From assembly GCF_030503895.2 (NCBI RefSeq), contig NZ_CP129970.2:1490001-1554000 (forward strand): DNA of 64,000 bases, written 5' to 3'. Position numbers and translations under genes: made by a program. Of the stretch, positions 35,050 to 45,522 are shown piece by piece. A model generated the notes under the pieces. That model saw nothing but the letters and a program-made list of their open reading frames with translations, searched no databases and had not been told where the DNA came from. The DNA is from Marivirga arenosa (GTDB taxonomy: Bacteria > Bacteroidota > Bacteroidia > Cytophagales > Cyclobacteriaceae). Numbering within the stretch: the stretch's first letter is position 1; each line of letters starts with the position of its first letter.

Positions 35050-37077
35050 ATGAAAAAAATTCTAACACTTTCTATTGCAGTACTAATAGTATTCGCTTGC
35101 AATAGCCCTTCTGAGAAATCAGAACAAACTCAAAAAATTATTAAAATTGAAGGCATTGATTCTACCATGAATCCTGGTGATAATTTCTTTCGCTATGTAA
35201 ATGGAATATGGTACGATTCTGCTACCATTCCAGAAACACAGGCAGGAGTAGGAGCTTATCGCTTTATGAACTATCCTCAAAGGTTACGATTACAAAACCT
35301 ATTGGACAGTGTATCTCAAACTAAAAATGCAGAAGGAAGTATTGAACAAATGGTGGGAGATTTTTACGCTTCTGGTATGGATATGGAAAGTATAAACCAA
35401 AAGGGATACGAACCTATTAAACCCATTTTATTTAAAGTTGAATCCATAATAGATGTTCCTTCATTAATGAATTTTGTTGCAGAACAGTCCAAGATGTATA
35501 ACAATACTATCGTAGGGTTTTATGTGGGACCAGATGATAAAAACAGTAAAATTAATATAGCTCACGCCTATCAAACCGGATTAGGTCTGCCTAATAGAGA
35601 CTATTATTTCGAAAATAATTCTTCCACTCTTGGTATTCAAAAGGCATACAAAGAATATGTCACTACGCTTTTTGAATTGAGTGGTTTGGATGAAGATGAA
35701 GCTAAAGCATTTGCTAAAACAGTATATGAAGTAGAAAAAAATCTGGCTGAATCACACAGAACCAGAGTGGAGCTTAGAGATGTAAAAGCTAACTATAATA
35801 AAATGGCTGTTGCAAGTTTAGATGAAATGCATCACAATATCGCTTGGTCGAATCTTCTAAATAAGATGGGAGCCTCCACTGATTCAATTGATGTTGGACA
35901 ACCTGAATATTACAATAAACTGAATGAATTGTTAGGTAGCATTTCTATTGAAGATTGGAAGCTTTATTTGAAAGCTACAACTATGCGTAATTATGCCGCT
36001 CATCTGAGTAAAGATTTTGTTGATGCTGAATTTGCCTTCACTAAGGTGATTTCCGGACAAGCAATTCAAAAAACCAGAGGTGAAAAAATGGCAAGCGAAG
36101 TTGATAATCTTCTAGGTGAAGCTTTGGGTCAATTATATGTGAAAAAGTATTTTCCTGAATCCGCTAAAGAGCGAATGTTAGTATTGTTAGAAAATGCTCA
36201 AAAAGCTTATAGCAATAGAATTGATAATTTGGAATGGATGACGGATAGCACTAAGGTAAAAGCCAAAGAGAAGTTGTTTTCTATTACCAAAAAAATTGGG
36301 TATCCTGACGAATGGAGGGAATATGGCCAGGTAAAGGTAAAGCGTAATGATTACTTTGCTAACATATTGTCTGCATCAAAAGCAGATTATGAATATAATT
36401 TGGCAAAATTAGGCCAACCAGTTAATAAGAAAGAATGGTATACCACTCCTTCAACTGTTACCGCTTATTATAATCCTTCGGCAAATGAAATCGTATTCCC
36501 AGCTGGAATTTTACAACCTCCCTATTTCGATTATGAAGCAGATGATGCTTTAAATTACGGAGGAATTGGGATGGTAATCGGCCATGAGTTGACTCATTCG
36601 TTTGATGATCAGGGAGCACAATTTGACAAGGAGGGAAATGTCAACAATTGGTGGACAAAAGAAGATTACGAGAAATTCAGGGCTAAAACTCAGGATGTTA
36701 TTGATTTATATAGCTCCTTTACTGTTTTGGATACTCTCCACATAAATGGCGCCATGACAGTTGGTGAAAATACTGCAGACTTAAGTGGACTAGCGGTTGC
36801 CTATGATGCTTTCAAATTAACCAAACAAGGGCAAGACACTGCAAAAATCGATGGCTTTACACCTGATCAACGATTTTTTATGTCACTTGCCAGAATTTGG
36901 AGAGTAAAAATGAAAGAGGAATATCTTCGATTATGGATTAAAACTAATTCGCATTCGCCACCCATGTGGCGTGTAAATGGTCCACTAATGAATACCCCTG
37001 CTTTTTATTCTGCTTTTGATATTAAGGAAGGGGATGAAATGTATTTAGCAGAAGAAGAAAGAGTAGCGGTTTGGTAA
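35050..37077 (+). CDS. M13 family zinc metallopeptidase lipoprotein (PepO/neprilysin-like)
   Basis: 675 residues from the ATG at 35050; a TTG 6 bp upstream is in frame but less likely. Its lipoprotein signal ends VFAC. The catalytic zinc site is HELTH at about 512-516, followed by SFDDQGAQFD, and the second ligand region is GENTADLSGLAVAYDAF. The C-terminal RVNGPLMNTPAF element is typical. It is probably an envelope oligopeptidase. Confidence 0.92.
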   Translation: MKKILTLSIAVLIVFACNSPSEKSEQTQKIIKIEGIDSTMNPGDNFFRYVNGIWYDSATIPETQAGVGAYRFMNYPQRLRLQNLLDSVSQTKNAEGSIEQMVGDFYASGMDMESINQKGYEPIKPILFKVESIIDVPSLMNFVAEQSKMYNNTIVGFYVGPDDKNSKINIAHAYQTGLGLPNRDYYFENNSSTLGIQKAYKEYVTTLFELSGLDEDEAKAFAKTVYEVEKNLAESHRTRVELRDVKANYNKMAVASLDEMHHNIAWSNLLNKMGASTDSIDVGQPEYYNKLNELLGSISIEDWKLYLKATTMRNYAAHLSKDFVDAEFAFTKVISGQAIQKTRGEKMASEVDNLLGEALGQLYVKKYFPESAKERMLVLLENAQKAYSNRIDNLEWMTDSTKVKAKEKLFSITKKIGYPDEWREYGQVKVKRNDYFANILSASKADYEYNLAKLGQPVNKKEWYTTPSTVTAYYNPSANEIVFPAGILQPPYFDYEADDALNYGGIGMVIGHELTHSFDDQGAQFDKEGNVNNWWTKEDYEKFRAKTQDVIDLYSSFTVLDTLHINGAMTVGENTADLSGLAVAYDAFKLTKQGQDTAKIDGFTPDQRFFMSLARIWRVKMKEEYLRLWIKTNSHSPPMWRVNGPLMNTPAFYSAFDIKEGDEMYLAEEERVAVW

Positions 37078-37083
37078 ATGTAA

Positions 37084-37111
37084 AAGTGCAAGAGTAATGT
37101 CTCTTGCACTT
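37084..37111 (+). terminator. Terminator-like hairpin after the M13 peptidase gene
   Basis: Perfect 11-bp inverted repeat AAGTGCAAGAG/CTCTTGCACTT with loop TAATGT, placed 6 bp after the stop. There is no U-run, so strength is uncertain. Confidence 0.6.
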
Positions 37112-37127
37112 AATTCACTTTTTGTAG

Positions 37128-37496
37128 ATGACTGAAGTTGAGCAATACATATTTGATTTAAAAATCAATCAACGTGAAATCATGCTGTATTTTCACGATA
37201 TATTAGCTCATCAATTAGAACTAGAAGCTAAGATTAGGTACAAAATCCCATTTTACTATCATAAATCTTGGGTTTGCTATATGAACCCTATCAAAAATGG
37301 TGGTGTGGAACTAGCGTTTCTTCGTGCTAATGAACTTAGCAATCATCAGGGATTACTTGATTTTAAAGGCAGAAAGCAAGTTGCTGGTATCAGCTTCTTC
37401 AATCTAAAAAAGGTGCCAAAGGATTTAATCTATGAGATAATTCAAGAAGCATTACTTTTAGATGAAAGCATCAAATATAAATCTAAAAGAACATAG
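37128..37496 (+). CDS. DUF1801 (YdhG-like) protein
   Basis: 122 residues with the DUF1801 pattern: LEAKIRYKIPFYYHKSWVCYM, VELAFLRANEL, and the C-terminal repeat-like ending VPKDLIYEIIQEALLLDESI. Such small cytoplasmic proteins have a YjbR/frataxin-like fold and no assigned function. The stop is followed directly by the ATG of the next gene. Confidence 0.78.
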   Translation: MTEVEQYIFDLKINQREIMLYFHDILAHQLELEAKIRYKIPFYYHKSWVCYMNPIKNGGVELAFLRANELSNHQGLLDFKGRKQVAGISFFNLKKVPKDLIYEIIQEALLLDESIKYKSKRT

Positions 37497-38243
37497 ATGT
37501 CAAAAGTATTTCATATCCTAAATGGTGATGCTTTAAATGAACAATTTCCTAAAGAAATTGAAGGGGAAGTTATTATCTTCAGAGAATGTTTAGTAGATGG
37601 CGAACTAAAAGGAGATACAGAAGAAGAGTTTTATCATAATAGAGCTGAATTTTTAAGCAAGACTTATGAAGAAGTTAATTTCCAAGATTACTATCAAGAA
37701 AGCGTTTCAGAATTTGAAAAAATAAAATCAATCCCTGAAAATTCTGAAATTAATTTGTGGTTTGAAGAGGACTTGTTTTGTCAAGTAAATCTCTGGTACT
37801 GTGTATATTTAATTTTAAACAATACAAAATCTGCTCATCTTCATTTAATTCTTCCTATTGATAGTCCCTATAGTTTCGGTCATCTAAATAATTCAGCGCT
37901 AATAAAATGCTATAAAAGTAAAGTTGTTTTAGTTCAAGCTGATAAAATTTCTGAATTGTGGATTCATTATCGATCTGGAAATATTGAAGCATTGCACAAA
38001 ACTGCTTTGGACCTTAAAAATAAATATACATTCATTCTAAAAGCAGTTGAAGCACATATTGCAAGTATCCCATCTGATAAACACCCAGGAAAACCAGTGG
38101 AAACACTTCAAAATATTATTGAAGAATTAAGCACATATGAGTTTAAACCTATATTTAAAGAATTCTCGAAAAGAGAAGCTATTTATGGTTATGGTGATTT
38201 ACAAGTACGTAAACTCTTGGAGGATATCAAACGTAAATCATAA
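37497..38243 (+). CDS. DUF1835-domain protein
   Basis: 248-residue cytoplasmic protein. The DUF1835 start is clear: FHILNGDALNEQFP followed by IIFRECLVDGEL. In the middle, INLWFEEDLFCQVNLWY is typical. The function is unknown. It is cotranscribed with the DUF1801 gene (no gap). Confidence 0.75.
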   Translation: MSKVFHILNGDALNEQFPKEIEGEVIIFRECLVDGELKGDTEEEFYHNRAEFLSKTYEEVNFQDYYQESVSEFEKIKSIPENSEINLWFEEDLFCQVNLWYCVYLILNNTKSAHLHLILPIDSPYSFGHLNNSALIKCYKSKVVLVQADKISELWIHYRSGNIEALHKTALDLKNKYTFILKAVEAHIASIPSDKHPGKPVETLQNIIEELSTYEFKPIFKEFSKREAIYGYGDLQVRKLLEDIKRKS

Positions 38244-38286
38244 TAGGTTTATATAATGGCAATCATACAATATTTGTTTATTTAAA

Positions 38287-39102
38287 ATGATCATTGAACA
38301 CCTTTCAAATTATAATCCAGTCTTCCTAGCATTTGCTGCAACCCTATTTACCTGGATGGTAACGGCACTAGGATCTTCCATGGTTTTCTTTTTTAAATCA
38401 ATCAATCAGAATCTTCTAAATGCGATGCTCGGTTTTGCAGCTGGGGTCATGATTGCCGCTAGCTTTTGGTCTCTCTTAAAACCCGCAATAGAAATGGCAG
38501 AAGAAGCAGGAACTACACCATGGGTTCCTGCTGTAGTTGGTTTTCTTTCAGGAGGAGCATTTCTTTTAATCATTGATAAGATTTTACCTCATTTACATTT
38601 AGGCTTATCTGAAGATAAAGCGGAAGGTATTAGTACGAGTTGGCACAGAAGTATACTATTGGTATTAGCAATAACCTTACATAATATTCCTGAGGGTTTG
38701 GCGGTAGGTGTTGCTTTTGGTGCAGTTGCTCATAATTCTGACCCTTCAGTTTTAACTGGCGCTATTGCGCTTGCCTTTGGAATTGGACTACAAAATTTTC
38801 CAGAAGGGGCTGCTGTTTCTGTTCCTCTCCGTAGAGAAGGTTTCTCAAGATTAAAAGCGTTTAATTATGGTCAATTATCTGGTATAGTAGAACCAATTGC
38901 CGGAGTTTTAGGCGCCTATCTTGTATTGAGTATTGAACCTCTTTTACCTTATGCCTTATCTTTTGCTGCAGGAGCTATGATTTTTGTAGTGGTAGAAGAA
39001 TTAATTCCTGAATCTCAGTCTGGAAATAAAACTGACCTTTCAACAATTGGCGCTATGATTGGTTTTGCTTTAATGATGTTATTAGATGTTGCTTTAGGTT
39101 AA
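38287..39102 (+). CDS. ZIP-family metal transporter
   Basis: 271-residue divalent-metal transporter with about eight membrane segments. The two metal-site helices are HNIPEGLAVGVAFGAVAHN and LQNFPEGAAVSVPLRREGF, as in GufA/ZupT-like ZIP proteins. A loop of variable length lies around residues 100-115. Likely substrates are zinc, iron or manganese. No metal-regulator box is identified. Confidence 0.92.
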   Translation: MIIEHLSNYNPVFLAFAATLFTWMVTALGSSMVFFFKSINQNLLNAMLGFAAGVMIAASFWSLLKPAIEMAEEAGTTPWVPAVVGFLSGGAFLLIIDKILPHLHLGLSEDKAEGISTSWHRSILLVLAITLHNIPEGLAVGVAFGAVAHNSDPSVLTGAIALAFGIGLQNFPEGAAVSVPLRREGFSRLKAFNYGQLSGIVEPIAGVLGAYLVLSIEPLLPYALSFAAGAMIFVVVEELIPESQSGNKTDLSTIGAMIGFALMMLLDVALG

Positions 39103-39204
39103 GCTTTTTCATCAGTCGAATGATGACATTACAGTAAATTACTGTTTATTGAAACTATTAAAATTATGAGCAGTTGATTTAATGGTCATTAAAACCAAAA
39201 TCAT

Positions 39205-40458
39205 TTGAAAAAAGAAAACTCAAGTTCTGTAGGAGTAGATAAACGTGTTGTCTTTTTAGGGTTTGCTCGAATGGCAGATGCCATGGGTAATTCTTTCCTT
39301 ATAGTAGTATTACCCTTATACATAGCAAGCGATAATATTTCAGGAAATTTCTTCGGATTAAAGGAATCATTAATAACTGGTTTACTTTTAGGTGTTTTCG
39401 GACTAATCACAAGTTTTACACAACCATTTACCGGAAGATTTTCTGATAAAGCAGGTAAGCGCAAATTATTTGTATTATTGGGTTTAATTATTTTCACCTT
39501 TGCAAATTTCGCCTATTCATTTGCTAGTTCATATTGGTTATTACTATTGGTTCGGACAGCTCAAGGGATTGCCGCTGCATTTACCATCACTTCAAGTTTG
39601 GCATTAGTGAGTGAGGTCAGCACCAAAAAAACGAGAGGAAATAACATGGGAGTATACAACTCTTTTCGTTTAGTGGGTTTTGGTTTAGGCCCACTTGGGA
39701 GTGGTTTTTTAGTAGAAAATGGCCCGTATCATCTGCCAGTTATAGGCGAAATTAATGGATTTGTTGCTTCTTTTGGGATAGCTGCTGCAGCGGCTTTTTT
39801 GAGTGCCATATTGGTTTTCTTTTTTGTATCTGATCCGGATGATATTGAACCTAGTGATAGAAAAATGGATATTAAAATTTTATCCAAAGCAAAAGATACA
39901 GTATTAGATCCTATTTTTGCTCTCGCCCTAGCCACTTTAGTGATGAGTTTTGGCTTCTCTTTATTAGCACCAATAGAAACCAAAACCAATGAGCGTTTGT
40001 CTCAAGGGCCGTTCATGTTTTCACTAGAATTTAGTGCTTTAATTGCTGCTCTCGCAGTTACCCAACCAATCGTTGGCAAATTAAGTGATAAATATGGAAG
40101 GAGAATATTTATTATTATAGGGTTAATATGCTTAATGCCTATTGTACTAGTAGAAGGGCTCACAACAGAACCCTGGCAAATGATTACAGCCAGAGGATTA
40201 CAAGGAATTAGTGCCGCAATGGTTTTTGCTCCTTCTTTAGCACTTGCAGGTGATTTAGCTGAAAAAGGACAAGCCGGTTCTCAGCTTTCTGTGGTAACAA
40301 TGGCCTTTGGCTTAGGAATTTCATTAGGGTCATTTGTATCAGGTTATGCGGTTAGGTTTGGATATATTTTCCCTTTTCTTATTGGTTCTATTCTTGCTGG
40401 AATTGGTTTATTGATTGTAAGAAGTCAAGTTCCAAAAAATGTGGAATCTCAAACTTGA
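39205..40458 (+). CDS. MFS transporter (TTG start)
   Basis: 417-residue major facilitator protein with twelve predicted membrane helices. Signature loops are GRFSDKAGKRKLFVLLG after helix 2 and GKLSDKYGRRIFIIIG after helix 8. No ATG or GTG exists between the in-frame stop at 39190 and the first membrane helix, so the TTG at 39205 is the start. The substrate is unknown; drug or sugar efflux is possible. Confidence 0.88.
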   Translation: MKKENSSSVGVDKRVVFLGFARMADAMGNSFLIVVLPLYIASDNISGNFFGLKESLITGLLLGVFGLITSFTQPFTGRFSDKAGKRKLFVLLGLIIFTFANFAYSFASSYWLLLLVRTAQGIAAAFTITSSLALVSEVSTKKTRGNNMGVYNSFRLVGFGLGPLGSGFLVENGPYHLPVIGEINGFVASFGIAAAAAFLSAILVFFFVSDPDDIEPSDRKMDIKILSKAKDTVLDPIFALALATLVMSFGFSLLAPIETKTNERLSQGPFMFSLEFSALIAALAVTQPIVGKLSDKYGRRIFIIIGLICLMPIVLVEGLTTEPWQMITARGLQGISAAMVFAPSLALAGDLAEKGQAGSQLSVVTMAFGLGISLGSFVSGYAVRFGYIFPFLIGSILAGIGLLIVRSQVPKNVESQT

Positions 40459-40499
40459 TAATTATATAATCTACTCATTTTTATACTTATCTTCGTACT

Positions 40500-42395
40500 A
40501 TGTGCGGGATAACTGGAATTTTTGCATTTAACGAAATAGGTCGATTTAATCTTCCTAATATTTCGAATGCTACTGAAACACTTGAGCATAGAGGACCTGA
40601 TATTCAAAAAGTATATGTCAGCGATTATGTAGCCCTAGGCCATAGGAGACTTTCCATTATTGACCTCAATCCTGAAGCTAACCAGCCTATGATGTCTGAA
40701 GAAGGCCGTTATCAAATCGTCTTCAATGGCGAAATCTATAATTATAAATCATTAAAAAAAGACTTATCTCAAAAGGGGGTAGTATTCAAAACTGAATCTG
40801 ATACTGAAGTTTTATTACAGTTGTTGATTCATGAAGGAAAAGATGCCTTAAATAAATTGAATGGTTTTTTTGCATTTGCATTTTACGATCAACATAAAGA
40901 AGAACTTTTAGTAGCTCGTGATCGCTATGGAATTAAACCGCTTTATTATTTAGAAGATGAGGATCGCTTTATTTTTGCAAGTGAATTAAAAGCCATATTA
41001 AAATTTGGAATTGATAAGGAAATTGATTCAAATGCTTTATACAGTTATTTGCAACTCAATTATTTGCCTGCCCCATTGAGTATGGTTAAGGGCGTTAAGA
41101 AACTGATGCCTGGTAACTATGCTCTAGTTAAAAAGAAATCCGTAGAATTCAACACTTATTACAAGTTAGAAGATACTTTTAAAAAGCCATTCGAAGGGTC
41201 TTATGAAGAAGCTCAAATTCAGCTAAGATCATTAATGGAAAACGCAGTTGAAAAACGCTTAGTAGCAGATGTTCCTTTAGGTACTTTTTTAAGTGGTGGT
41301 GTTGACTCTTCTATTATTTCAGCAATTGCTTCTAAAAAAGTAGACGATCTTCATACCTTCTCAATTGGTTACAAAGGCCACTCTTTTTTTGATGAAACAG
41401 AATATGCTAATGCTGTTGCAAAACATATTGGTTCAAAGCATCAAGTTTTTTCTTTAAGTCTAAATGATTTATATGATTATTTGCCGGATGTATTGAAAAG
41501 CTTTTCAGAACCTTTTGCTGACAGCTCCGCATTACCCGTTTATGCCTTAAGCAAACTTACAAAGGAAAAAGTAACCGTAGCTCTTTCCGGTGATGGGGCA
41601 GATGAACTCTTTGCCGGATATAATAAACATGCTGCATTGTACAGATTATGGCATCCTGGGTTTAAAGAAAAAATGGTTAGCAGTTTATCTGCAATATGGA
41701 AAGCTTTACCAAAATCACGAAACAACCCAATTGGTAACAAAATAAGGCAATTACATAAGTTTGCTGAAGCTTATAAATTAGATCCTCAAGATCAGTATTG
41801 GTTACTGGCAAGCTTACTAAATGCACGTAAAAGCAGTGAACTGCTGTCAAATAATCTTTTAGAAAAGATTGATTTTGAATCCTTCGATTTGTGGAAAGAA
41901 AAATTACTCAGCCCATTGAAATCAAAATCAATAAACCAGGCTTTACAGCTTGACCAGGAACTAGTACTTCAAGGTGATATGCTCCAAAAAGTTGATTTGA
42001 TGAGTATGCAACAAGCATTGGAAGTTCGGGTTCCTTTCATGGATCATGAAGTTGTAGCTTTCGCCAATAGTCTGCCAGAAAGCTTTAAAGTAAATGGCCA
42101 GCGTAAAAAAATGATTTTACAAGATACTTTCAGGGATATTCTGCCTACTAAAATTTACAATCGACCTAAACATGGCTTTGAAGTTCCCTTATTGGATTGG
42201 CTTAGAAAAGATCTAAAATCAGATATAGAAAATAAGTGGTTGGATAAAGACCGAATAGTAGATCAAGCTGTTTTTGATTGGGATGAAGTTCAAGCCTTAA
42301 AAAAGAAATTATTCTCCAATAATCCTGAGGATAGCCATGCTACTATTTGGGCACTAATTGTATTTCAAGAATGGTGGGGGCAGTATATGAAATAA
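40500..42395 (+). CDS. asnB: Asparagine synthase (glutamine-hydrolysing)
   Basis: 631 residues. The N-terminal glutaminase domain begins at Met-Cys (catalytic Cys2) and includes LEHRGPD and GHRRLSIIDL. The synthetase domain contains the ATP-loop LSGGVDSS near residue 265 and LSGDGADELFAGY. It makes asparagine from aspartate and glutamine, although some relatives modify other acids or sugars during envelope synthesis. It converges on the LytTR gene with 10 bp between stops. Confidence 0.9.
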   Translation: MCGITGIFAFNEIGRFNLPNISNATETLEHRGPDIQKVYVSDYVALGHRRLSIIDLNPEANQPMMSEEGRYQIVFNGEIYNYKSLKKDLSQKGVVFKTESDTEVLLQLLIHEGKDALNKLNGFFAFAFYDQHKEELLVARDRYGIKPLYYLEDEDRFIFASELKAILKFGIDKEIDSNALYSYLQLNYLPAPLSMVKGVKKLMPGNYALVKKKSVEFNTYYKLEDTFKKPFEGSYEEAQIQLRSLMENAVEKRLVADVPLGTFLSGGVDSSIISAIASKKVDDLHTFSIGYKGHSFFDETEYANAVAKHIGSKHQVFSLSLNDLYDYLPDVLKSFSEPFADSSALPVYALSKLTKEKVTVALSGDGADELFAGYNKHAALYRLWHPGFKEKMVSSLSAIWKALPKSRNNPIGNKIRQLHKFAEAYKLDPQDQYWLLASLLNARKSSELLSNNLLEKIDFESFDLWKEKLLSPLKSKSINQALQLDQELVLQGDMLQKVDLMSMQQALEVRVPFMDHEVVAFANSLPESFKVNGQRKKMILQDTFRDILPTKIYNRPKHGFEVPLLDWLRKDLKSDIENKWLDKDRIVDQAVFDWDEVQALKKKLFSNNPEDSHATIWALIVFQEWWGQYMK

Positions 42396-42405
42396 GTATA
42401 TCGTA

Positions 42406-43110
42406 TTATTCAGAAGGAATATTAAACTTTTTAAACATTTCCTTTTTATAAAGATCTCCAATAGGTATTTCTAAATCCCCTATTTCAATATCATTTTTGG
42501 TATATGCTGTTACGCTATTGATATTCACAATAAAAGAACGATGTACCCTTAAAAAGCGATCGTCCAATCTATCCTCAAATGCTCCAAGCCCGTGCTTGAT
42601 TATGAATTCATCATCGGATAAATGAATTTTTATATAATCTTTTAGGCTTTCAACATATAGAATTTTATCAAGCTCAATTTTAATGTTCTTTTTATGGCTT
42701 TGCACATAGATATATTCTATTTCTTTTTTCTCTGCCCTTTCTGATGACTTAGGGTTAACACTATCACGAAATTTCTCAATCGCCACCATAAAACGTGAAA
42801 AGATAATAGGCTTAAGCAAAAAATCTATTGCGCTTAGATCGAATCCATCCAGTGCGTAATCTCTGAAAGCGGTAGTAAAAATCACTTTCGGTTTTGTAAT
42901 AAGGTTTTTATAAAAATCTGTACCCATTAATACCGGCATTTCTATATCCAAAAATAGCAAATCTATTTTTTCATTTTGTAAAACCTGATGTGCCACCACG
43001 GCTGATTCACAACTGGCAACCAATTCAAAATCATCCAGCTTTGATATATGTGTTTCCATTAGCTCTCTGGCTAACTCCTCATCATCAACAATTATACATC
43101 TATATGCCAT
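42406..43110 (-). CDS. LytTR-family response regulator
   Basis: 234 residues. The N-terminal receiver domain has an acidic pair (VDDEELAREL), phosphoacceptor Asp in LLFLDIEMPVLMG, and the conserved Lys in DFLLKPI. The C-terminal LytTR DNA-binding domain contains VESLKDYIKIHL and RFLRVHRSFIVNI. It overlaps the sensor kinase gene by 11 bp and is translated after it, so they form one two-component pair. Confidence 0.95.
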   Translation of the reverse strand: MAYRCIIVDDEELARELMETHISKLDDFELVASCESAVVAHQVLQNEKIDLLFLDIEMPVLMGTDFYKNLITKPKVIFTTAFRDYALDGFDLSAIDFLLKPIIFSRFMVAIEKFRDSVNPKSSERAEKKEIEYIYVQSHKKNIKIELDKILYVESLKDYIKIHLSDDEFIIKHGLGAFEDRLDDRFLRVHRSFIVNINSVTAYTKNDIEIGDLEIPIGDLYKKEMFKKFNIPSE

Positions 43111-44164
43111 TCGCGAAAAGATTTAAATTCACCTTATAAGATTTAGTCGATTCCTCAATTTTTAATTTGTACTGATTCTGTGGATACAATAATTGAAGCT
43201 GCTTTTCAATATTTCTTAACCCAATGGATGGTCGCTGTTTTTTACTTTCCTTTGTTTTAATATCTGGCTTTGTATTTTCAATCATGAAAATTATTTCTTC
43301 TCCTTTTATTCTGAGTTGAATATCAATGGATGCGATTTTTATTTCCTGTTTAACTCCATGTTTAAAAGCATTTTCAACCAAAGTTAGTAATAATAAAGGC
43401 GCTATTTTAAATTCCTCTTTAACTTCATAATCAAATTTTATATTTAATCGCTTTCCATACCTAACCTTTTCTAATGAAATATAATTATCAATCAGCTTCA
43501 CTTCATTCGCAATCGACACATAATTTGCATCACACTTATATAAAATATAATCTAAGATATCAGATAATTTTTCAATGACTTCGGGTGTTCTTTCCGATTT
43601 CTTTAAAGAAAGTGAATATAAATTGTTAAGGGTATTGAAAAGAAAATGAGGATTCAACTGATGTTTAAGCAGGCGTAATTCTGTACTCCTTTTTTGTTCC
43701 TTTAAGCTGATCAGTTCCTTTTGCTTTCTGTAATAATCTATCACTATCAGTATAATGGCTGGAAAAATCAATTCCGTTATACTACCAATAAATGCATAAA
43801 CATTAGTAATTCGCTCAACAAACTCAAGTGGTGGTCTGTAACGATAAACTTCTGGATATTTGGGAAGAAGATAGAAACAACGGATTGCTGTATGCATAAC
43901 ATATGCATTATAAATAGCGAGTAAACTAAGTATAGTAAATACTACTCTTCTCTTTTTATCTATAAAAAGTGGAATCAGAAGATAAATGAATAGATACGAA
44001 AGAATAATTTGAACACTCGTCTTTGAAAACATTCTTTCAAACAAAAACACTTTATCAGATTCATGTGGCCAGGCAGAACTGATATAGTAAATAAGCATCA
44101 CACACCAAAAGATAATATGACCTATGGTTTTTCTTGATATAAGTGTGTGATGCTGTTTTTTCAT
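43100..44164 (-). CDS. LytS-type sensor histidine kinase
   Basis: 354 residues. The N-terminal membrane domain has four hydrophobic segments in about residues 10-150. The His_kinase domain contains the phospho-His in KHQLNPHFLFNTLNNLYSL, followed by a reduced HATPase domain (LLLLTLVENAFKHGVKQE). The signal sensed is unknown. It is paired with the overlapping LytTR regulator. Confidence 0.93.
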   Translation of the reverse strand: MKKQHHTLISRKTIGHIIFWCVMLIYYISSAWPHESDKVFLFERMFSKTSVQIILSYLFIYLLIPLFIDKKRRVVFTILSLLAIYNAYVMHTAIRCFYLLPKYPEVYRYRPPLEFVERITNVYAFIGSITELIFPAIILIVIDYYRKQKELISLKEQKRSTELRLLKHQLNPHFLFNTLNNLYSLSLKKSERTPEVIEKLSDILDYILYKCDANYVSIANEVKLIDNYISLEKVRYGKRLNIKFDYEVKEEFKIAPLLLLTLVENAFKHGVKQEIKIASIDIQLRIKGEEIIFMIENTKPDIKTKESKKQRPSIGLRNIEKQLQLLYPQNQYKLKIEESTKSYKVNLNLFANGI

Positions 44165-44199
44165 ATATAATACAGCCGATTTGCGCTGCTAACTGTTAT

Positions 44200-45522
44200 T
44201 TATGGTTTTAAATTCGCCTCAAAATTTGATAGATTATTAATATACATGTCTAATCTCCTATCATTTTGTGCTTCAGCCAATCTCACCGCTGTCTTAAAGT
44301 GATTTAAGGCTTCTTCTTTTTCACCCTGCAGCGCCAAACCCTCAGCATAGCTGTCATGTGCATTAGGCGATTCAGGAAAGATTTTTACATTTGCTTCAAA
44401 TATAGCCATTGCGGAATTTATCTGATCATTATCCAGATAGAAATACCCCATATCATTTACCATAAAATCCTCAAGGTGCTTTCTTTTAAGCAATAGCTCT
44501 AATAACTCCTTTACTTTATCTTTCTGGCTAACCTCTTCTTTTGCAAGGATTTCTTTAAGCATAAAAAATGGTTGTTCCCTATACTTCTTAGCAGCAATTT
44601 TAGCTAGATCTTTGGCTTTAACAAGTGCATCATGTTTACAACTAAGGACATCTGGTTGTACACCCACTCCTTCCCAATTACTTTTTGTAACTGGATTTAT
44701 CGAACGTGCATAAGGCATAATAATACCAAAGCCATGATTTAATCTCATGAAATTAACTGGATGTGCACCTCCTCCTGTATTTTCGCCAACCACAACCGCT
44801 CTATTTCTACTCTGTAAATCATAGGCAAAGGCTTCCGCTGCTGAAAAGGTAAAATTACTAGTAAGAATATATAGTGGAATATTAAGCCTTCTTTCTCCCT
44901 GAACCTTTACAGTCTTCAATTCGCTGTAGGTATCAGTCCTTCTTTCATACTTTGCACTTAGTGCCACATTCTCTTCTAAAAAATAACTGCTCCAGTACAA
45001 GCCTAAACTATTTCCTCCACCGTTTTCTCTTAAATCTATAATCAAAGCATCTGCTGTAGAAAAATAGTCCATGACAGCATCTACCTTAGGTATATCTTCT
45101 TTACGAAAGCCTTTCAATTCTATATAGCCGACATTTCCTTCAAGTAGATCAATTTTTCCAAATCCTCCTTGCCTGAATCTCTCCATTATGCTGAGGTGTT
45201 GGCTTACAAAATGCGTTTCTTCATTTGGATGAGGTGGTGGCGGTGGTGGAACAATATTTAAATGTTTGTCTTTTGTAATCTTACGCATTTCCATTGTCAG
45301 AACCTTTGCAAACTCTTTTGGATGTTCATAGCTATCGAAAAATTTTGTTTCCAAAAGAGAATCTAAGTGTAAATTGGTTTCTTTGGCTTTATCCAGAAAA
45401 ATATAATTTTCCAACAATAGTTCTTGTGCCTTTTTTACTACTTCCTCTTTTGATTGAGCATAATTAAGGAATGGCAAACAAATAAAAAATACTGTGCAAA
45501 TTTCTTTTAAACGATTCATCAT
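44200..45522 (-). CDS. S41-family peptidase with C-terminal TPR
   Basis: 440-residue secreted protein whose signal peptide ends LNYAQ. The IRBP-like S41 core includes NVGYIELKGFR, ADALIIDLRENGGGNSLG, and the nucleophile region TSNFTFSAAEAFAYDLQ followed by VVVGENTGGGAHP. Two TPR-like repeats end the protein. It lies upstream of the sensor kinase, 35 bp away on the same strand, and may belong to its regulon or operon. Confidence 0.88.
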   Translation of the reverse strand: MMNRLKEICTVFFICLPFLNYAQSKEEVVKKAQELLLENYIFLDKAKETNLHLDSLLETKFFDSYEHPKEFAKVLTMEMRKITKDKHLNIVPPPPPPHPNEETHFVSQHLSIMERFRQGGFGKIDLLEGNVGYIELKGFRKEDIPKVDAVMDYFSTADALIIDLRENGGGNSLGLYWSSYFLEENVALSAKYERRTDTYSELKTVKVQGERRLNIPLYILTSNFTFSAAEAFAYDLQSRNRAVVVGENTGGGAHPVNFMRLNHGFGIIMPYARSINPVTKSNWEGVGVQPDVLSCKHDALVKAKDLAKIAAKKYREQPFFMLKEILAKEEVSQKDKVKELLELLLKRKHLEDFMVNDMGYFYLDNDQINSAMAIFEANVKIFPESPNAHDSYAEGLALQGEKEEALNHFKTAVRLAEAQNDRRLDMYINNLSNFEANLKP